64,000 bases of DNA from Deltaproteobacteria bacterium (lineage in GTDB: Bacteria > Desulfobacterota > GWC2-55-46), in NCBI GenBank assembly GCA_016182655.1, contig JACPGB010000047.1, positions 112,367 to 176,366 on the forward strand, in the 5' to 3' direction. A model generated the notes under the pieces. The model saw nothing but the letters and a program-made list of their open reading frames with translations. It was not told where the DNA came from and ran no database searches. Both the position numbers and the translations under genes were made by a program. Every line of letters starts with the position of its first letter. Position 1 is the first letter of the stretch. Below, one piece after another: positions 8,893 to 17,209 of this stretch.

Positions 8893-9936
8893 TTGATAAC
8901 GGTTTTGATAGTCGACGACTCCGCGGTCGCGCGGCAGTACATAAGGCACATACTCGAGTCTGACTCGGAGGTGCAGGTAATAGGCACGGCGAGCGACGGC
9001 GAGGACGCCGTCGAGTTTCTCAAGGAGCGCACCCCGGACGTCGTCACGATGGACATAAACATGCCCGGCATGAACGGCCACGAGGCGACGCGGATGATCA
9101 TGGAGACGAACCCGGTCCCCATAGTCATCGTCAGCGCGAGCTACGACCGCTCGGACGTCGAGAAGTCGTTCCGCGCCATGGAGGCCGGGGCGGTCGCGAT
9201 ACTTGAAAAACCGGCCGGCCCGGGCCACCCCGACTTCGAGTCGACGTCGAGAGACCTCTTGAAGACCGTAAAGCTCATGAGCGAGGTCAGGGTCGTAAGG
9301 AGATGGCCGCGGGGTAAACTCCGGGAGGCGCGCTCCGACTCCGAAACCGCGGTCAAGTGTCCGAGGCTCATAGTCATAGGCGCCTCCACGGGCGGGCCTC
9401 CCGTGATACAAACGATACTCTTGGGGCTGAAGCCCGGCTTCAGGGCCCCCGTGATGATAGTCCAGCACATAGCCAAGGGCTTCATAGAAGGCATGGCCGA
9501 GTGGCTCGCTAACGAGACCGGCCTGTCCATTGGCATAGCGGCCGACGGCGAGACGCTCCGGCCCGGCCGCATATACTTCGCCCCCGACGATTGCCACATG
9601 GGTGTCGTGAACGGCGGGAGGGTCGCTCTCAGCAAGGCCCCTCCGGAGAACGGCATAAGGCCCTCCGTAGCGCACCTCTTCCGCTCGGCGATAGCCTCTT
9701 ACGGCGGGGAGGCGGTCGGCATACTCCTGACCGGCATGGGCAGGGACGGCGCGGCGGAGCTCAAGCAGATGCGCGACTGCGGCGCGCTCACCATAGCGCA
9801 AGACAAGGAAAGCTCGGTAATCTACGGGATGCCGGGCGAGGCTATAAGACTCGACGGGGCGACCCTCGTGCTCCCGCCCGAGAGGATCGCCTCCAGGCTC
9901 GCTTCCCTGATCGGGGCGAACGGTCAGTCAAAATGA
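8893..9936 (+). CDS. cheB: CheB receptor methylesterase (WspF-like)
   Basis: This protein-glutamate methylesterase and glutamine deamidase counteracts CheR. The N-terminal receiver has VDDSA and VVTMDINMPGMNG with phospho-acceptor Asp54. The C-terminal catalytic domain holds the triad: Ser165 in GASTGGP, His192 in QHIAKGF and Asp285 in TGMGRDGA. The length of 347 residues is standard. The start is TTG at 8893, with a weak AGGA about 7 bases upstream; no in-frame ATG is closer to the domain boundary. It is followed 13 bases later by the hybrid kinase. Confidence 0.93.
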   Translation: MITVLIVDDSAVARQYIRHILESDSEVQVIGTASDGEDAVEFLKERTPDVVTMDINMPGMNGHEATRMIMETNPVPIVIVSASYDRSDVEKSFRAMEAGAVAILEKPAGPGHPDFESTSRDLLKTVKLMSEVRVVRRWPRGKLREARSDSETAVKCPRLIVIGASTGGPPVIQTILLGLKPGFRAPVMIVQHIAKGFIEGMAEWLANETGLSIGIAADGETLRPGRIYFAPDDCHMGVVNGGRVALSKAPPENGIRPSVAHLFRSAIASYGGEAVGILLTGMGRDGAAELKQMRDCGALTIAQDKESSVIYGMPGEAIRLDGATLVLPPERIASRLASLIGANGQSK

Positions 9937-9949
9937 AAGGCATCATGCG

Positions 9950-12754
9950 ATGAACGAAACAGGGTACATACTCGTTGTCGAAGATTCGAAGACGCAGGCC
10001 AGACAGCTCGAGGAATCCTTAAGATCGCTCGGGCGCAGGGTCTCTCTCGCATATAACGGCAAGGAGGCGCTCGACCTCATGAGGCAGGAGAGGCCGATCC
10101 TCGTTATCGCGGACATACTCATGCCGGAGCTCGACGGATATCAGCTCTGCAAGATAGTGAAGGCTGACGACAAGCTCAAGGAAGTCCCGGTCGTCCTCAT
10201 CACCCAGCTCTCGGACCCTCACGAGATAGTGCGCGGCATGGAGTGCGGCGCCGACGACTTCATCGTGAAGCCGTATAACGAAGACTTTCTCCTCACGAGG
10301 GTCCAGACGATCCTCAAGATAAAGACGGAAGAGCACGAGGCGGCGAAAGAGATCGTCATCCTCGTAGTCGAGGACAGCCCCACGCAGGCCGAACAGATGA
10401 AGTTCATGCTCGAGGAGAACGGCTACACCGTCCACCTCGCCTCGAACGGGAGGGAGGGGCTCGACGCGGCCAGAAGGGTCAGGCCCACCGTCATCATAAG
10501 CGACATACTCATGCCCGTGATGGACGGGTACGAATTCGCTTACGAGCTAAAACGCGACCCCGAGCTTAAAAAAATCCCGTTAATACTCGTCACCTCGCTC
10601 CTTGACAGGAAGGACATCGTCCGCAAGGCCTCGGTCGTCGCCGACGGCTACTTCACGAAGCCCTTTGACGACAGGTATCTCGTATCGAAGGTCGAGTCCC
10701 TCCTCGACTCCTCCAGGCGGGGGGCCGAGGGTGACGGCGACAAGATAGAGGTCGCGTTCGCCGGAGAGCGTTACGCCATATCCTCGGGCAGGAGGCAGAT
10801 CCTCACCTTCCTCCTTTCCATTTACGAGAACGCGGTGCTTCAGAACAGGGACCTCGTCCTGATGCAGAGGGAGCTCCAGCTCCTGAACGAACAGCTCGAG
10901 GAACGCGTCATAGAGAGGACCCGCCAGCTCAAGGCCTCGGAGGCCAAGTACCGCACCCTCCTTGAGACGAGCGCCGACGCGATAGTCGTCGCCGGGCTCT
11001 CCGGCACCGTCTATTTCGCGAACAAGGCCGCGGAATCCCTCTTCGGGCTAAGATCCGAGGAGCTCGTCGACAAGCCCTTCCTCGTCCCGGTGGTAGAGAG
11101 CGGCATAAGGGACATAGAGATCATCAGGAAGAACGGGGAGAAGGCCATAGCGGAGATGCGCGCGGTAAAGACCACCTGGGGCGTCGAAGAAGCGTATCTC
11201 GCCACCTTCAGGGAGATAACCTCGAGGAAGCGCATGGAGGAAGAGCTCAGAGAGAGCGAGGAGAACTTCAGGGCCCTTGCGGACAACGCCAACGACGGCA
11301 TCATCATAACGGCCGGCGCCTCGGGCGCGATAGCCTACGCCAACAGGCGTTTCGCGGAGATGTCCGGGCACACGGTCGACGAGCTCCACAATTTCAGCAT
11401 AAGCGGGCTCTTAAGCCCTAACGATACCGGGGACAACGACGGCTTTTTCAAGGACCTGCTCGAAGGGGCGCACTACCTCGACCAGAAAGAAGTCAGGATA
11501 CGGAGGAAGAACGGACAGCTCCCGGTGGAGCTCGTCGCCTCCCGAACGCTCTGGCACGGCCACAGCGCCCTTATCATAATACTACGCGATATCGCCGAGA
11601 GGAAAAAGAGGGAGGAGGAGCTCCTTAAGGCCTCCAAGCTCGAATCCCTGGGGACGCTTGCGGGCGGGATAGCGCACGACTTCAACAACCTCCTTACGGG
11701 CATCATAGGGAACCTCTCCATTGCGCGCCTCCTCGCCGGGCCCGATGACAGGATAGTCAAGGCCCTCACTGACGCCGAGAACGCCTCGATCAGGGCAAAG
11801 GACCTGACCTTTCAGCTCCTTACGTTCGCGCGCGGCGGCGCCCCTGTAAAGAAGCTCGCTTCCGTCGCGCAGGTAATAAAGGAATCCGCCGCGTTTTCCG
11901 TGCGCGGCTCGAAAATACGCTGCGACCTGAACGTCCCGGACGACATCTATCCCATCGAGATAGACGAGGGGCAGATAAGCCAGGTCGTCCACAACATCAT
12001 CATCAACTCCGAGCAGGCGATGCCTAACGGCGGCGTCATCGGCGTAAAGGCGGAAAACGTCATTGTCGGCCTTGCCGACAACCTGCCCCTGGCGCCGGGC
12101 CGGTTCGTCAAGATCACGGTCAGCGACACCGGCGTCGGGATCCCGCCGGAGGTCATATCAAAGATATTCGACCCTTACTTCACCACAAAGGAGGAGGGCT
12201 CGGGGTTGGGGCTTGCGACCGTATACTCCATAATAAAAAACCACGGCGGCTACATCACCCTTGAGTCCACGGTAGGGGCCGGCACGTCCTTTTACATATA
12301 CCTCCCCGCAACCGAGGGCAAGTACCAACCCGCTGAAAAGGGGGCCGAGAAGACAGGCACGGTCTCCGGCTCGGGCAGGATACTTATCATGGACGACGAA
12401 GAAATAGTCCGCGACGCGGCAGGCGCCATACTTACCGAGCTCGGCTACGAGGTCGCCTTCGCCGGCGACGGCAAGGATGCGATAGAGGCTTACCAGAAGG
12501 CGATGGACTCGGGCAAGCCCTATGACATCGTCATAATGGACCTCACCATCCCCGCCGGTATGGGCGGGAAAGAGGCTATAAAGAAGCTTCTCGATATAGA
12601 CCCCGGCGCAAAGGCAATCGTCTCGAGCGGGTACTCGAACGATTCCATCATGTCCGAGTTCGCAAAATACGGCTTTGCGGCAGTCATCGCCAAGCCGTAC
12701 CGGATATCCGACTTGAGCCAGACCGTGCACAGGGTCATCTGCTCCAGGAAGTGA
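9950..12754 (+). CDS. Hybrid sensor kinase REC-REC-PAS-PAS-HisKA-HATPase-REC
   Basis: This 934-residue soluble hybrid kinase has no membrane segment. Receiver 1 (about 5-120) has Asp55 in IADILMPELDG, and receiver 2 (about 135-250) has Asp185 in ISDILMPVMDG. A coiled coil (about 290-330) leads to two PAS domains (about 330-440 and 445-560). The kinase core has GGIAHDFNNLL with phospho-acceptor His576, a HATPase with VSDTGVGIP and GSGLGLATVY, and a C-terminal receiver with Asp864 in VIMDLTIPAG. The double N-terminal receiver is well placed to be phosphorylated by the CheA upstream, and the protein sits where wspR lies in Pseudomonas. The output target is unknown. Confidence 0.9.
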   Translation: MNETGYILVVEDSKTQARQLEESLRSLGRRVSLAYNGKEALDLMRQERPILVIADILMPELDGYQLCKIVKADDKLKEVPVVLITQLSDPHEIVRGMECGADDFIVKPYNEDFLLTRVQTILKIKTEEHEAAKEIVILVVEDSPTQAEQMKFMLEENGYTVHLASNGREGLDAARRVRPTVIISDILMPVMDGYEFAYELKRDPELKKIPLILVTSLLDRKDIVRKASVVADGYFTKPFDDRYLVSKVESLLDSSRRGAEGDGDKIEVAFAGERYAISSGRRQILTFLLSIYENAVLQNRDLVLMQRELQLLNEQLEERVIERTRQLKASEAKYRTLLETSADAIVVAGLSGTVYFANKAAESLFGLRSEELVDKPFLVPVVESGIRDIEIIRKNGEKAIAEMRAVKTTWGVEEAYLATFREITSRKRMEEELRESEENFRALADNANDGIIITAGASGAIAYANRRFAEMSGHTVDELHNFSISGLLSPNDTGDNDGFFKDLLEGAHYLDQKEVRIRRKNGQLPVELVASRTLWHGHSALIIILRDIAERKKREEELLKASKLESLGTLAGGIAHDFNNLLTGIIGNLSIARLLAGPDDRIVKALTDAENASIRAKDLTFQLLTFARGGAPVKKLASVAQVIKESAAFSVRGSKIRCDLNVPDDIYPIEIDEGQISQVVHNIIINSEQAMPNGGVIGVKAENVIVGLADNLPLAPGRFVKITVSDTGVGIPPEVISKIFDPYFTTKEEGSGLGLATVYSIIKNHGGYITLESTVGAGTSFYIYLPATEGKYQPAEKGAEKTGTVSGSGRILIMDDEEIVRDAAGAILTELGYEVAFAGDGKDAIEAYQKAMDSGKPYDIVIMDLTIPAGMGGKEAIKKLLDIDPGAKAIVSSGYSNDSIMSEFAKYGFAAVIAKPYRISDLSQTVHRVICSRK

Positions 12755-12933
12755 GTAGCCAGCTCCCTCGCTCATGATCCGCGCTACTGCGTAACCTTTT
12801 CACCTACCCTGAGGCCCGGAAAGGACCAGGCGCGCAACAGCGGCCCAATTTTCCCCTTGATACCCCTCCCCGGAATGGTTATCATATCGTATTAACGGCA
12901 GAGCAATGCATCATCGATATAAGGAGCGCAAGA

Positions 12934-13575
12934 ATGGACAGTCTGGATTATCAGGTAATGGATCAGGATTACAAGCAACACCTTCTTGAGATCATGTACG
13001 TGAGGTCGTTCAAGCATGATCCCGAGAACGGGTTTCTGCTTACGAGCGGCAAGAAGAGCGACGTATACATCGACGCCAAGAAGACGGTCTTGAGCGCGGA
13101 GGGCATGGAGCTCGTGGGTTACACGTTTTTCCACGAACTCAAGCTCGTGCCCATAGACGGAGTCGGCGGCCTTACGCTCGGCGCGGACCCGATAGCGTAC
13201 GCGGCGGCGCTCATATCCACCATGAACGGCAAGTCGCTCGACGTCTTTATCGTCCGGAAGGAGCCGAAGAAGCACGGGACCATGCAGTTCATCGAGACGA
13301 ACCTCCAGAGCGGCGCGGACCTCTGCATCATAGACGACGTCGTCACCACCGGCGGCTCTACGATCCAGGCTATCAAGCGGGTGCGCGAGGCCGGGTTCAA
13401 TGTGGTGAAGGTCCTTGCGCTCGTGGACAGGGAAGAAGGGGCGGCCGAAAATATCGAGAAGGAGACCGGTTGCAAGCTCCGTTCGATATTCACCAAGTCC
13501 GACTTCCTCGAACTCCACAAGAAGATGACCGAGAAAGACAAGAAGCCCAAGGAATCTGAAAAGCCGGTGTTCTAA
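12934..13575 (+). CDS. pyrE: Orotate phosphoribosyltransferase
   Basis: This enzyme converts orotate and PRPP to orotidine 5'-monophosphate in pyrimidine synthesis. The PRPP-binding loop IIDDVVTTGGSTIQAI (about residues 130-145) and the early LTSGKKSDVYIDAKK segment are diagnostic of type I PRTases of the PyrE class. The length of 213 residues is normal. ATG 12934 has AAGGAG about 7 bases upstream. The Lys-rich tail (about 190-213) is longer than in many homologues. It is the first gene of a pair with pyrF, although a terminator-like hairpin lies between them. Confidence 0.92.
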   Translation: MDSLDYQVMDQDYKQHLLEIMYVRSFKHDPENGFLLTSGKKSDVYIDAKKTVLSAEGMELVGYTFFHELKLVPIDGVGGLTLGADPIAYAAALISTMNGKSLDVFIVRKEPKKHGTMQFIETNLQSGADLCIIDDVVTTGGSTIQAIKRVREAGFNVVKVLALVDREEGAAENIEKETGCKLRSIFTKSDFLELHKKMTEKDKKPKESEKPVF

Positions 13576-13590
13576 AGAAGAATTATTCGA

Positions 13591-13622
13591 GGGGAAGCCC
13601 TTTTCGGGCTTCCCCTTTTTTG
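13591..13622 (+). terminator. Rho-independent terminator after pyrE
   Basis: A perfect 10-bp stem GGGGAAGCCC/GGGCTTCCCC (13591-13600 and 13606-13615) with a TTTTC loop is followed by a run of T. It ends about 24 bases before the pyrF start, so pyrF needs read-through or its own promoter. Confidence 0.85.
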
Positions 13623-13645
13623 TATCTTTTCTCGAGGATTTGAGG

Positions 13646-14368
13646 ATGGAAGCCAAAAAAAGAATAATCTTCGCGCTCGACGTGCAGACTCTCAAAGAGG
13701 CCGAGGCCTTCGCGGCCCTTTTAAAGGACCACGTCGGGGTCTTCAAGATAGGCCTTGAGCTCTTCATCGCGTGCGGGCCGTCTGTTGTCGAGGCCGTAAG
13801 GAGGAAGGCGCCGGGGTGCGGGATCTTCCTTGACCTTAAGCTCCACGACATACCAGAGACGATCAAGGGCGCGATGAAGTCGGCGTCCTCTCTCGGCGCG
13901 ACGTTCGTGACCGTGCACACTAACGACGGGTCTTCTCTCTTAAAGGCCGCCGTTGAGGCTGGAGGAAGTTCGAAGATACTCGGCGTGACGGTGTTGACGA
14001 GCCTTTCCGCCGAGGCCCTTAATGAGGCCGGGATAGATATGGCCAGATACAAAGACCCTTCGGACCTCGTGCTCCAGAGGGCGAGTGTGGCTAAAATGGC
14101 CGGGTGCGCGGGTATCGTCTGCTCGGCTGAGGAGGCGGCCCTCGTTAGGAAGGAGTTCGGCCCGGACTTCCTCATAGTGACGCCCGGGATAAGGTCAGAG
14201 GGCGACGCCGTGGGGGACCAGAAACGGGTGGCTACCCCCTACGAGGCTATACGGAGCGGCGCGGATTACATCGTGGTGGGCAGGCCCATCAGAAAGGCCC
14301 CGGACCCTGTGAAGGCGGCGGAGAGGATAGCGGCAGATATCGAGAGGGCGTTATGGGAGAGGGGTTAG
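13646..14368 (+). CDS. pyrF: Orotidine 5'-phosphate decarboxylase
   Basis: This enzyme decarboxylates OMP to UMP, the last step of the pathway begun by the neighbouring pyrE. The start IIFALDV, the catalytic FLDLKLHDIPETI with its K-H-D motif, TVHTNDG, and the phosphate-binding TPGIRSEGDAVGDQKRVATP and ADYIVVGRPI all fit group I OMP decarboxylase. I chose ATG 13646 over TTG 13640 because GAGGA lies 7 bases upstream. At 240 residues it is of usual length. Confidence 0.94.
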   Translation: MEAKKRIIFALDVQTLKEAEAFAALLKDHVGVFKIGLELFIACGPSVVEAVRRKAPGCGIFLDLKLHDIPETIKGAMKSASSLGATFVTVHTNDGSSLLKAAVEAGGSSKILGVTVLTSLSAEALNEAGIDMARYKDPSDLVLQRASVAKMAGCAGIVCSAEEAALVRKEFGPDFLIVTPGIRSEGDAVGDQKRVATPYEAIRSGADYIVVGRPIRKAPDPVKAAERIAADIERALWERG

Positions 14369-14392
14369 GCTTATTCGGATATTGAAATTACG

Positions 14393-14423
14393 AAAGGCGG
14401 GGTGAAAGCCCCGCCTTTTTTTT
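14393..14423 (+). terminator. Rho-independent terminator after pyrF
   Basis: The stem AAAGGCGGGG/CCCCGCCTTT (14393-14402 and 14409-14418) with loop TGAAAG is followed by a T-run. It is placed 25 bases after the pyrF stop. Confidence 0.88.
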
Positions 14424-14427
14424 ATTT

Positions 14428-14560
14428 TGCCCCCTCTCCCCCTGGGAGAGGGCTGGGGTGAGGGGTTCTTATTTACCCCTCCTTGACAAGGAGGGGCCAG
14501 GGGAGGTCGCCTTTAGAAACGACCCCTCCCCACCTCCCCTTGTTAAGGGGAGGAGTATAC
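14428..14560. repeat. Three adjacent short palindromic repeats (CCCTC/GAGGG type)
   Basis: There are three back-to-back imperfect palindromes. The first is CCCCTCTCCCCCTGGGAGAG and the bases that follow, the second is CCCCTCCTTGACAAGGAGGGG, and the third is CTCCCCTTGTTAAGGGGAG. Each has complementary C-rich and G-rich arms of 7-10 bp around a short centre. Related copies lie at about 15672, 18868, 21839, 26745, 29360, 41073 and 59440, all intergenic or at gene ends. They resemble the short repeats common in deltaproteobacterial and Nitrospirae genomes. Confidence 0.8.
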
Positions 14561-14836
14561 AATCCTTTGCGGGTTCAGGCTTGCAACCTGAACCCAAATA
14601 ATTTTGTAACCCGACTTACGCCTGCATCTGTTATCCGAACCTTTTGCAAAAACCTTATTGCGCGTCAGCGTACACATGTGGCTTTACCCAGCGTACTGTG
14701 CCTTTTTCTTTTTTGCCCTGCCGGGCTTTTTTTCGGCATGGGGCTTCACTCCCTGCTCCTCCCCCTCCCATTCGCTCGCCCCTTAGGGCGCTCCGCGCCT
14801 TTTTACTTCCCCGGCTCGCTCATAAGGCTTCCTCCC
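14561..14836. other. Non-coding stretch with odd composition next to ubiG
   Basis: I see no gene here. The stretch 14737-14858 is bounded by GGCATGGGG and CCCCATGCC, an inverted repeat about 120 bp apart whose right arm runs into the last codons of ubiG. Between the arms the plus strand is almost purely pyrimidine-rich and contains a small palindrome (GGGGCGAGCG type). It could be a further repeat family. Read on the minus strand it continues the ubiG tail. Confidence 0.4.
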
Positions 14837-15616
14837 TTAAGGTCGCTCACCCCATGCCTGGGGAGTTTTGAAAAACAAAAAAGAATTTGGATGCAGTGGT
14901 TTGAACCTGAACACTCTCGCGCCAGACATCATTCCCGCTTCCGCAAATCCGAGGTAATTTACCGTCGTGTCGTTCGAGATCTTGAACTCCAGCTTCAGAG
15001 GGTCGTAGGTCATGCCCTTCAACTCCTCTATCTCGACCCCGTTCTCTTCGAGTATCTGCTTCAATATCGACGGCCGGACAAACCTGTTGTAGTCGTGCGT
15101 GCCTTTCGGCACCATGTTGAGGAGGTCTTCGGCGACGAATATGGCGAAGAGGCGCGCCTTCATCGTCTTATTGATGGTGCCGAAGAAGAAGAGGCCGCCG
15201 GGCTTTAGCATGGAGAGAGCGTCACGGAGAAACCCCTTTAAATCGTCTACATGCTCAAGCACCTCTGCGCAGACGATGATATCAAAGGGGGCTGGCGCGT
15301 CCTGTATGAGCCTCTCGGGTGACGACACTTTATAATCGATTGAGAGGCCGGACTCTGCCGCGTGCCTCTTTGCCGCATCTATCGCAACGGGCGACAGGTC
15401 GATGCCCGTGACCCGCGCCCCTGCGCCTGCGAATTTCTCTGATAAAAGCCCGCCTCCGCAACCGATGTCGAGGACGGTCTTCCCCGAGAGGTCGCCGGAG
15501 CGCGATGAGAAGTAATCGAAGCGGAGCGGGTTTATCCTGTGGAGGGAAAAGAGCTTCCCCGTAGGGTTCCACCACTCCTGCCCGAATTTTTCAAACTTTT
15601 CAGATTCGGTAGTCAT
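14837..15616 (-). CDS. ubiG: UbiG-like ubiquinone O-methyltransferase
   Basis: This is a class I SAM-dependent methyltransferase of 259 residues. WWNPTGKLFSLHRINPLRFDY near the N-terminus, the SAM loop VLDIGCGGGLLSE, and VCAEVLEHVDD are hallmarks of UbiG, which performs both O-methylations in ubiquinone synthesis. The usual family end is near TVNYLGFAEA. About 30 further residues follow, ending KTPQAWGERP, and these appear to be encoded by a repeat-like sequence rather than by ancestral ubiG. It is the last gene of the ubiC-ubiA-ubiD-ubiG run on the minus strand, 128 bases after ubiD, with a short palindromic repeat between. Confidence 0.88.
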   Translation of the reverse strand: MTTESEKFEKFGQEWWNPTGKLFSLHRINPLRFDYFSSRSGDLSGKTVLDIGCGGGLLSEKFAGAGARVTGIDLSPVAIDAAKRHAAESGLSIDYKVSSPERLIQDAPAPFDIIVCAEVLEHVDDLKGFLRDALSMLKPGGLFFFGTINKTMKARLFAIFVAEDLLNMVPKGTHDYNRFVRPSILKQILEENGVEIEELKGMTYDPLKLEFKISNDTTVNYLGFAEAGMMSGARVFRFKPLHPNSFLFFKTPQAWGERP

Positions 15617-15671
15617 TTATTCTCTTATCAGCGTCCTGATTATTTTTTCCTGCCTACTTTCAGGGTGGGAT

Positions 15672-15720
15672 GAAAATTTCACCCTCCCCTCAATCCCCTC
15701 CCGTCAAGGGAGGGGAAGTT
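15672..15720. repeat. Short palindromic repeat between ubiD and ubiG
   Basis: The core CCCCTCCCGTCAAGGGAGGGG is flanked by CACCCTCCCCTCAA, the same type as the group at 14428-14560. It separates ubiD from ubiG. Confidence 0.65.
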
Positions 15721-15744
15721 TAAAGACAAATGCTGTGGAATAAT

Positions 15745-17202
15745 CTATTCTATCCCGTAGTCCTTCCACTTCCTGTCAACAAGCTCGACGATGAGTTTCT
15801 CCATCTCCATCTTCTCGCCCCACTTGCGCGTCACCTCTGGCGGGTACTTGTTGGTGGCATCAATCCCCATCTTCGACCCGAGGTTCTCAAGGGGCGATGA
15901 GAAGTCCAGATAGTCTATCGGCGTGTTCTCGATGATGATGGTGTCCCGCTTCGGGTCGACCCTCGTAGAGACAGCCCATATCACATCCGCCCAGTTGTGG
16001 ACGTCGATGTCGTCGTCCACGACGATTATGTACTTCACATACATAAACTGCTTCAATACGCCCCAAATGCCCATCATGAGGCGTCTCGCGTGGCCGGGGT
16101 ATTCTTTTTTTATCGAGACGACGGCTATCCTGTACGAGACCGCCTCCATCGGGAGGCAGAAGTCCACGACCTCCGGGAACTGGAGCTTAAGAGACGGGAG
16201 GTAGATGTTATTGAGGACCGTCCCGATTACGGCGTCCTCCTTGGGGGGCCTCCCGGTGATCGTCGTAAGATAGTGCGCGTCTTTTCTGCGTGTGATGGCC
16301 TTAAGGTGAAATACCGGGAAAGGCTCTGCCGCGTTATAGTAGCCGGTGTGGTCTCCGAACGGCCCTTCAGGCTCGGTGTCCCCGTGGCGTATCTCTCCTT
16401 CAAGTATTATCTCGGCGGAGGCCGGGACTTTAAGCGGCACGGTCTTGCACTCGACGAGCTCTATCGCCTTCTTCCTCAATATCCCCGCGAAGTGGAACTC
16501 TCCGACATCCTCGGGCACTGGTGTCACGCCGGCGATGATGGTAGCGGGCTCGGCTCCGATGGCCACGGCCACGGGCATGGGTCTTCCGGTCTTTTCCCAC
16601 TCCCGATGGTGCTTGGCCCCGCCCCTGTGCGCGAGCCAGCGCATGATGGCGCGGTGCCTGTCCAGATACTGCATCCTGTAGACGCCGACATTAAACGGGC
16701 CGCCATCAGGCGACTGCGTGACGACGAGCGGCCACGTGATGAGCGGCCCCGCGTCCTTTGGCCAGCACTTTATGATAGGGATAGTGGAAAGGTCGGCGTC
16801 GTCTCCCAACTCGACGACCTCCTGGCACTCGCCCGACCTTACGGTCTTTGGGCCGAGGGTGAGCACCTTTCCGAAGAAGGGTATCTTCTTTACCGCGTCC
16901 CAGAGGCCTTCCGGAGGCTCGGGCCTCTGGAGTAGCGCGATGAACTCGCCTATCTCCCGTAGCTCCGCCTCTTCTACTCCCAAGCCAAGCGCCACCCGCT
17001 CGCGCGTCCCGAAGAGGTTCCCGACTACAGGGAGCCTGTGGCCCTTGACCTTCTCGAATATGACGGCAGGGCCGCCGGTGCGGACGAGCCTGTCCTGCAC
17101 TTCGGCTATTTCGAGGTTGGGGTCGACCTCTGTCTTTATCCTTTTGAGGAGCCCTTTTTTTTCAAGGGTGGATAGAAAGTCCCTTAAGTCGTTGTACGCC
17201 AT
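15745..17202 (-). CDS. ubiD: UbiD-family decarboxylase
   Basis: This prenylated-FMN-dependent decarboxylase removes the carboxyl group of 4-hydroxy-3-polyprenylbenzoate. Supporting motifs are the N-terminal DLRDFLSTLEKKGLLKRI, the central NVGVYRMQYLDRHRAIMRW, the E-x5-E region around PEGPFGDHTGYYNAAEPFP, and the C-terminal DDDIDVHNWADVIWAVSTR. The length of 486 residues is typical. Start ATG 17202 lies 7 bases after the ubiA stop, with GAGGT upstream. Flanking ubiA and ubiG favour a ubiquinone role over the menaquinone decarboxylase homologue. The flavin prenyltransferase UbiX is not in the window. Confidence 0.9.
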   Translation of the reverse strand: MAYNDLRDFLSTLEKKGLLKRIKTEVDPNLEIAEVQDRLVRTGGPAVIFEKVKGHRLPVVGNLFGTRERVALGLGVEEAELREIGEFIALLQRPEPPEGLWDAVKKIPFFGKVLTLGPKTVRSGECQEVVELGDDADLSTIPIIKCWPKDAGPLITWPLVVTQSPDGGPFNVGVYRMQYLDRHRAIMRWLAHRGGAKHHREWEKTGRPMPVAVAIGAEPATIIAGVTPVPEDVGEFHFAGILRKKAIELVECKTVPLKVPASAEIILEGEIRHGDTEPEGPFGDHTGYYNAAEPFPVFHLKAITRRKDAHYLTTITGRPPKEDAVIGTVLNNIYLPSLKLQFPEVVDFCLPMEAVSYRIAVVSIKKEYPGHARRLMMGIWGVLKQFMYVKYIIVVDDDIDVHNWADVIWAVSTRVDPKRDTIIIENTPIDYLDFSSPLENLGSKMGIDATNKYPPEVTRKWGEKMEMEKLIVELVDRKWKDYGIE

Positions 17203-17209
17203 CAAGACC

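Noticed and set aside
14483-15208. 241-codon plus-strand frame over the palindromic repeats and ubiG
   Set aside because: It runs through non-coding repeats and then antisense to ubiG, with no domain.
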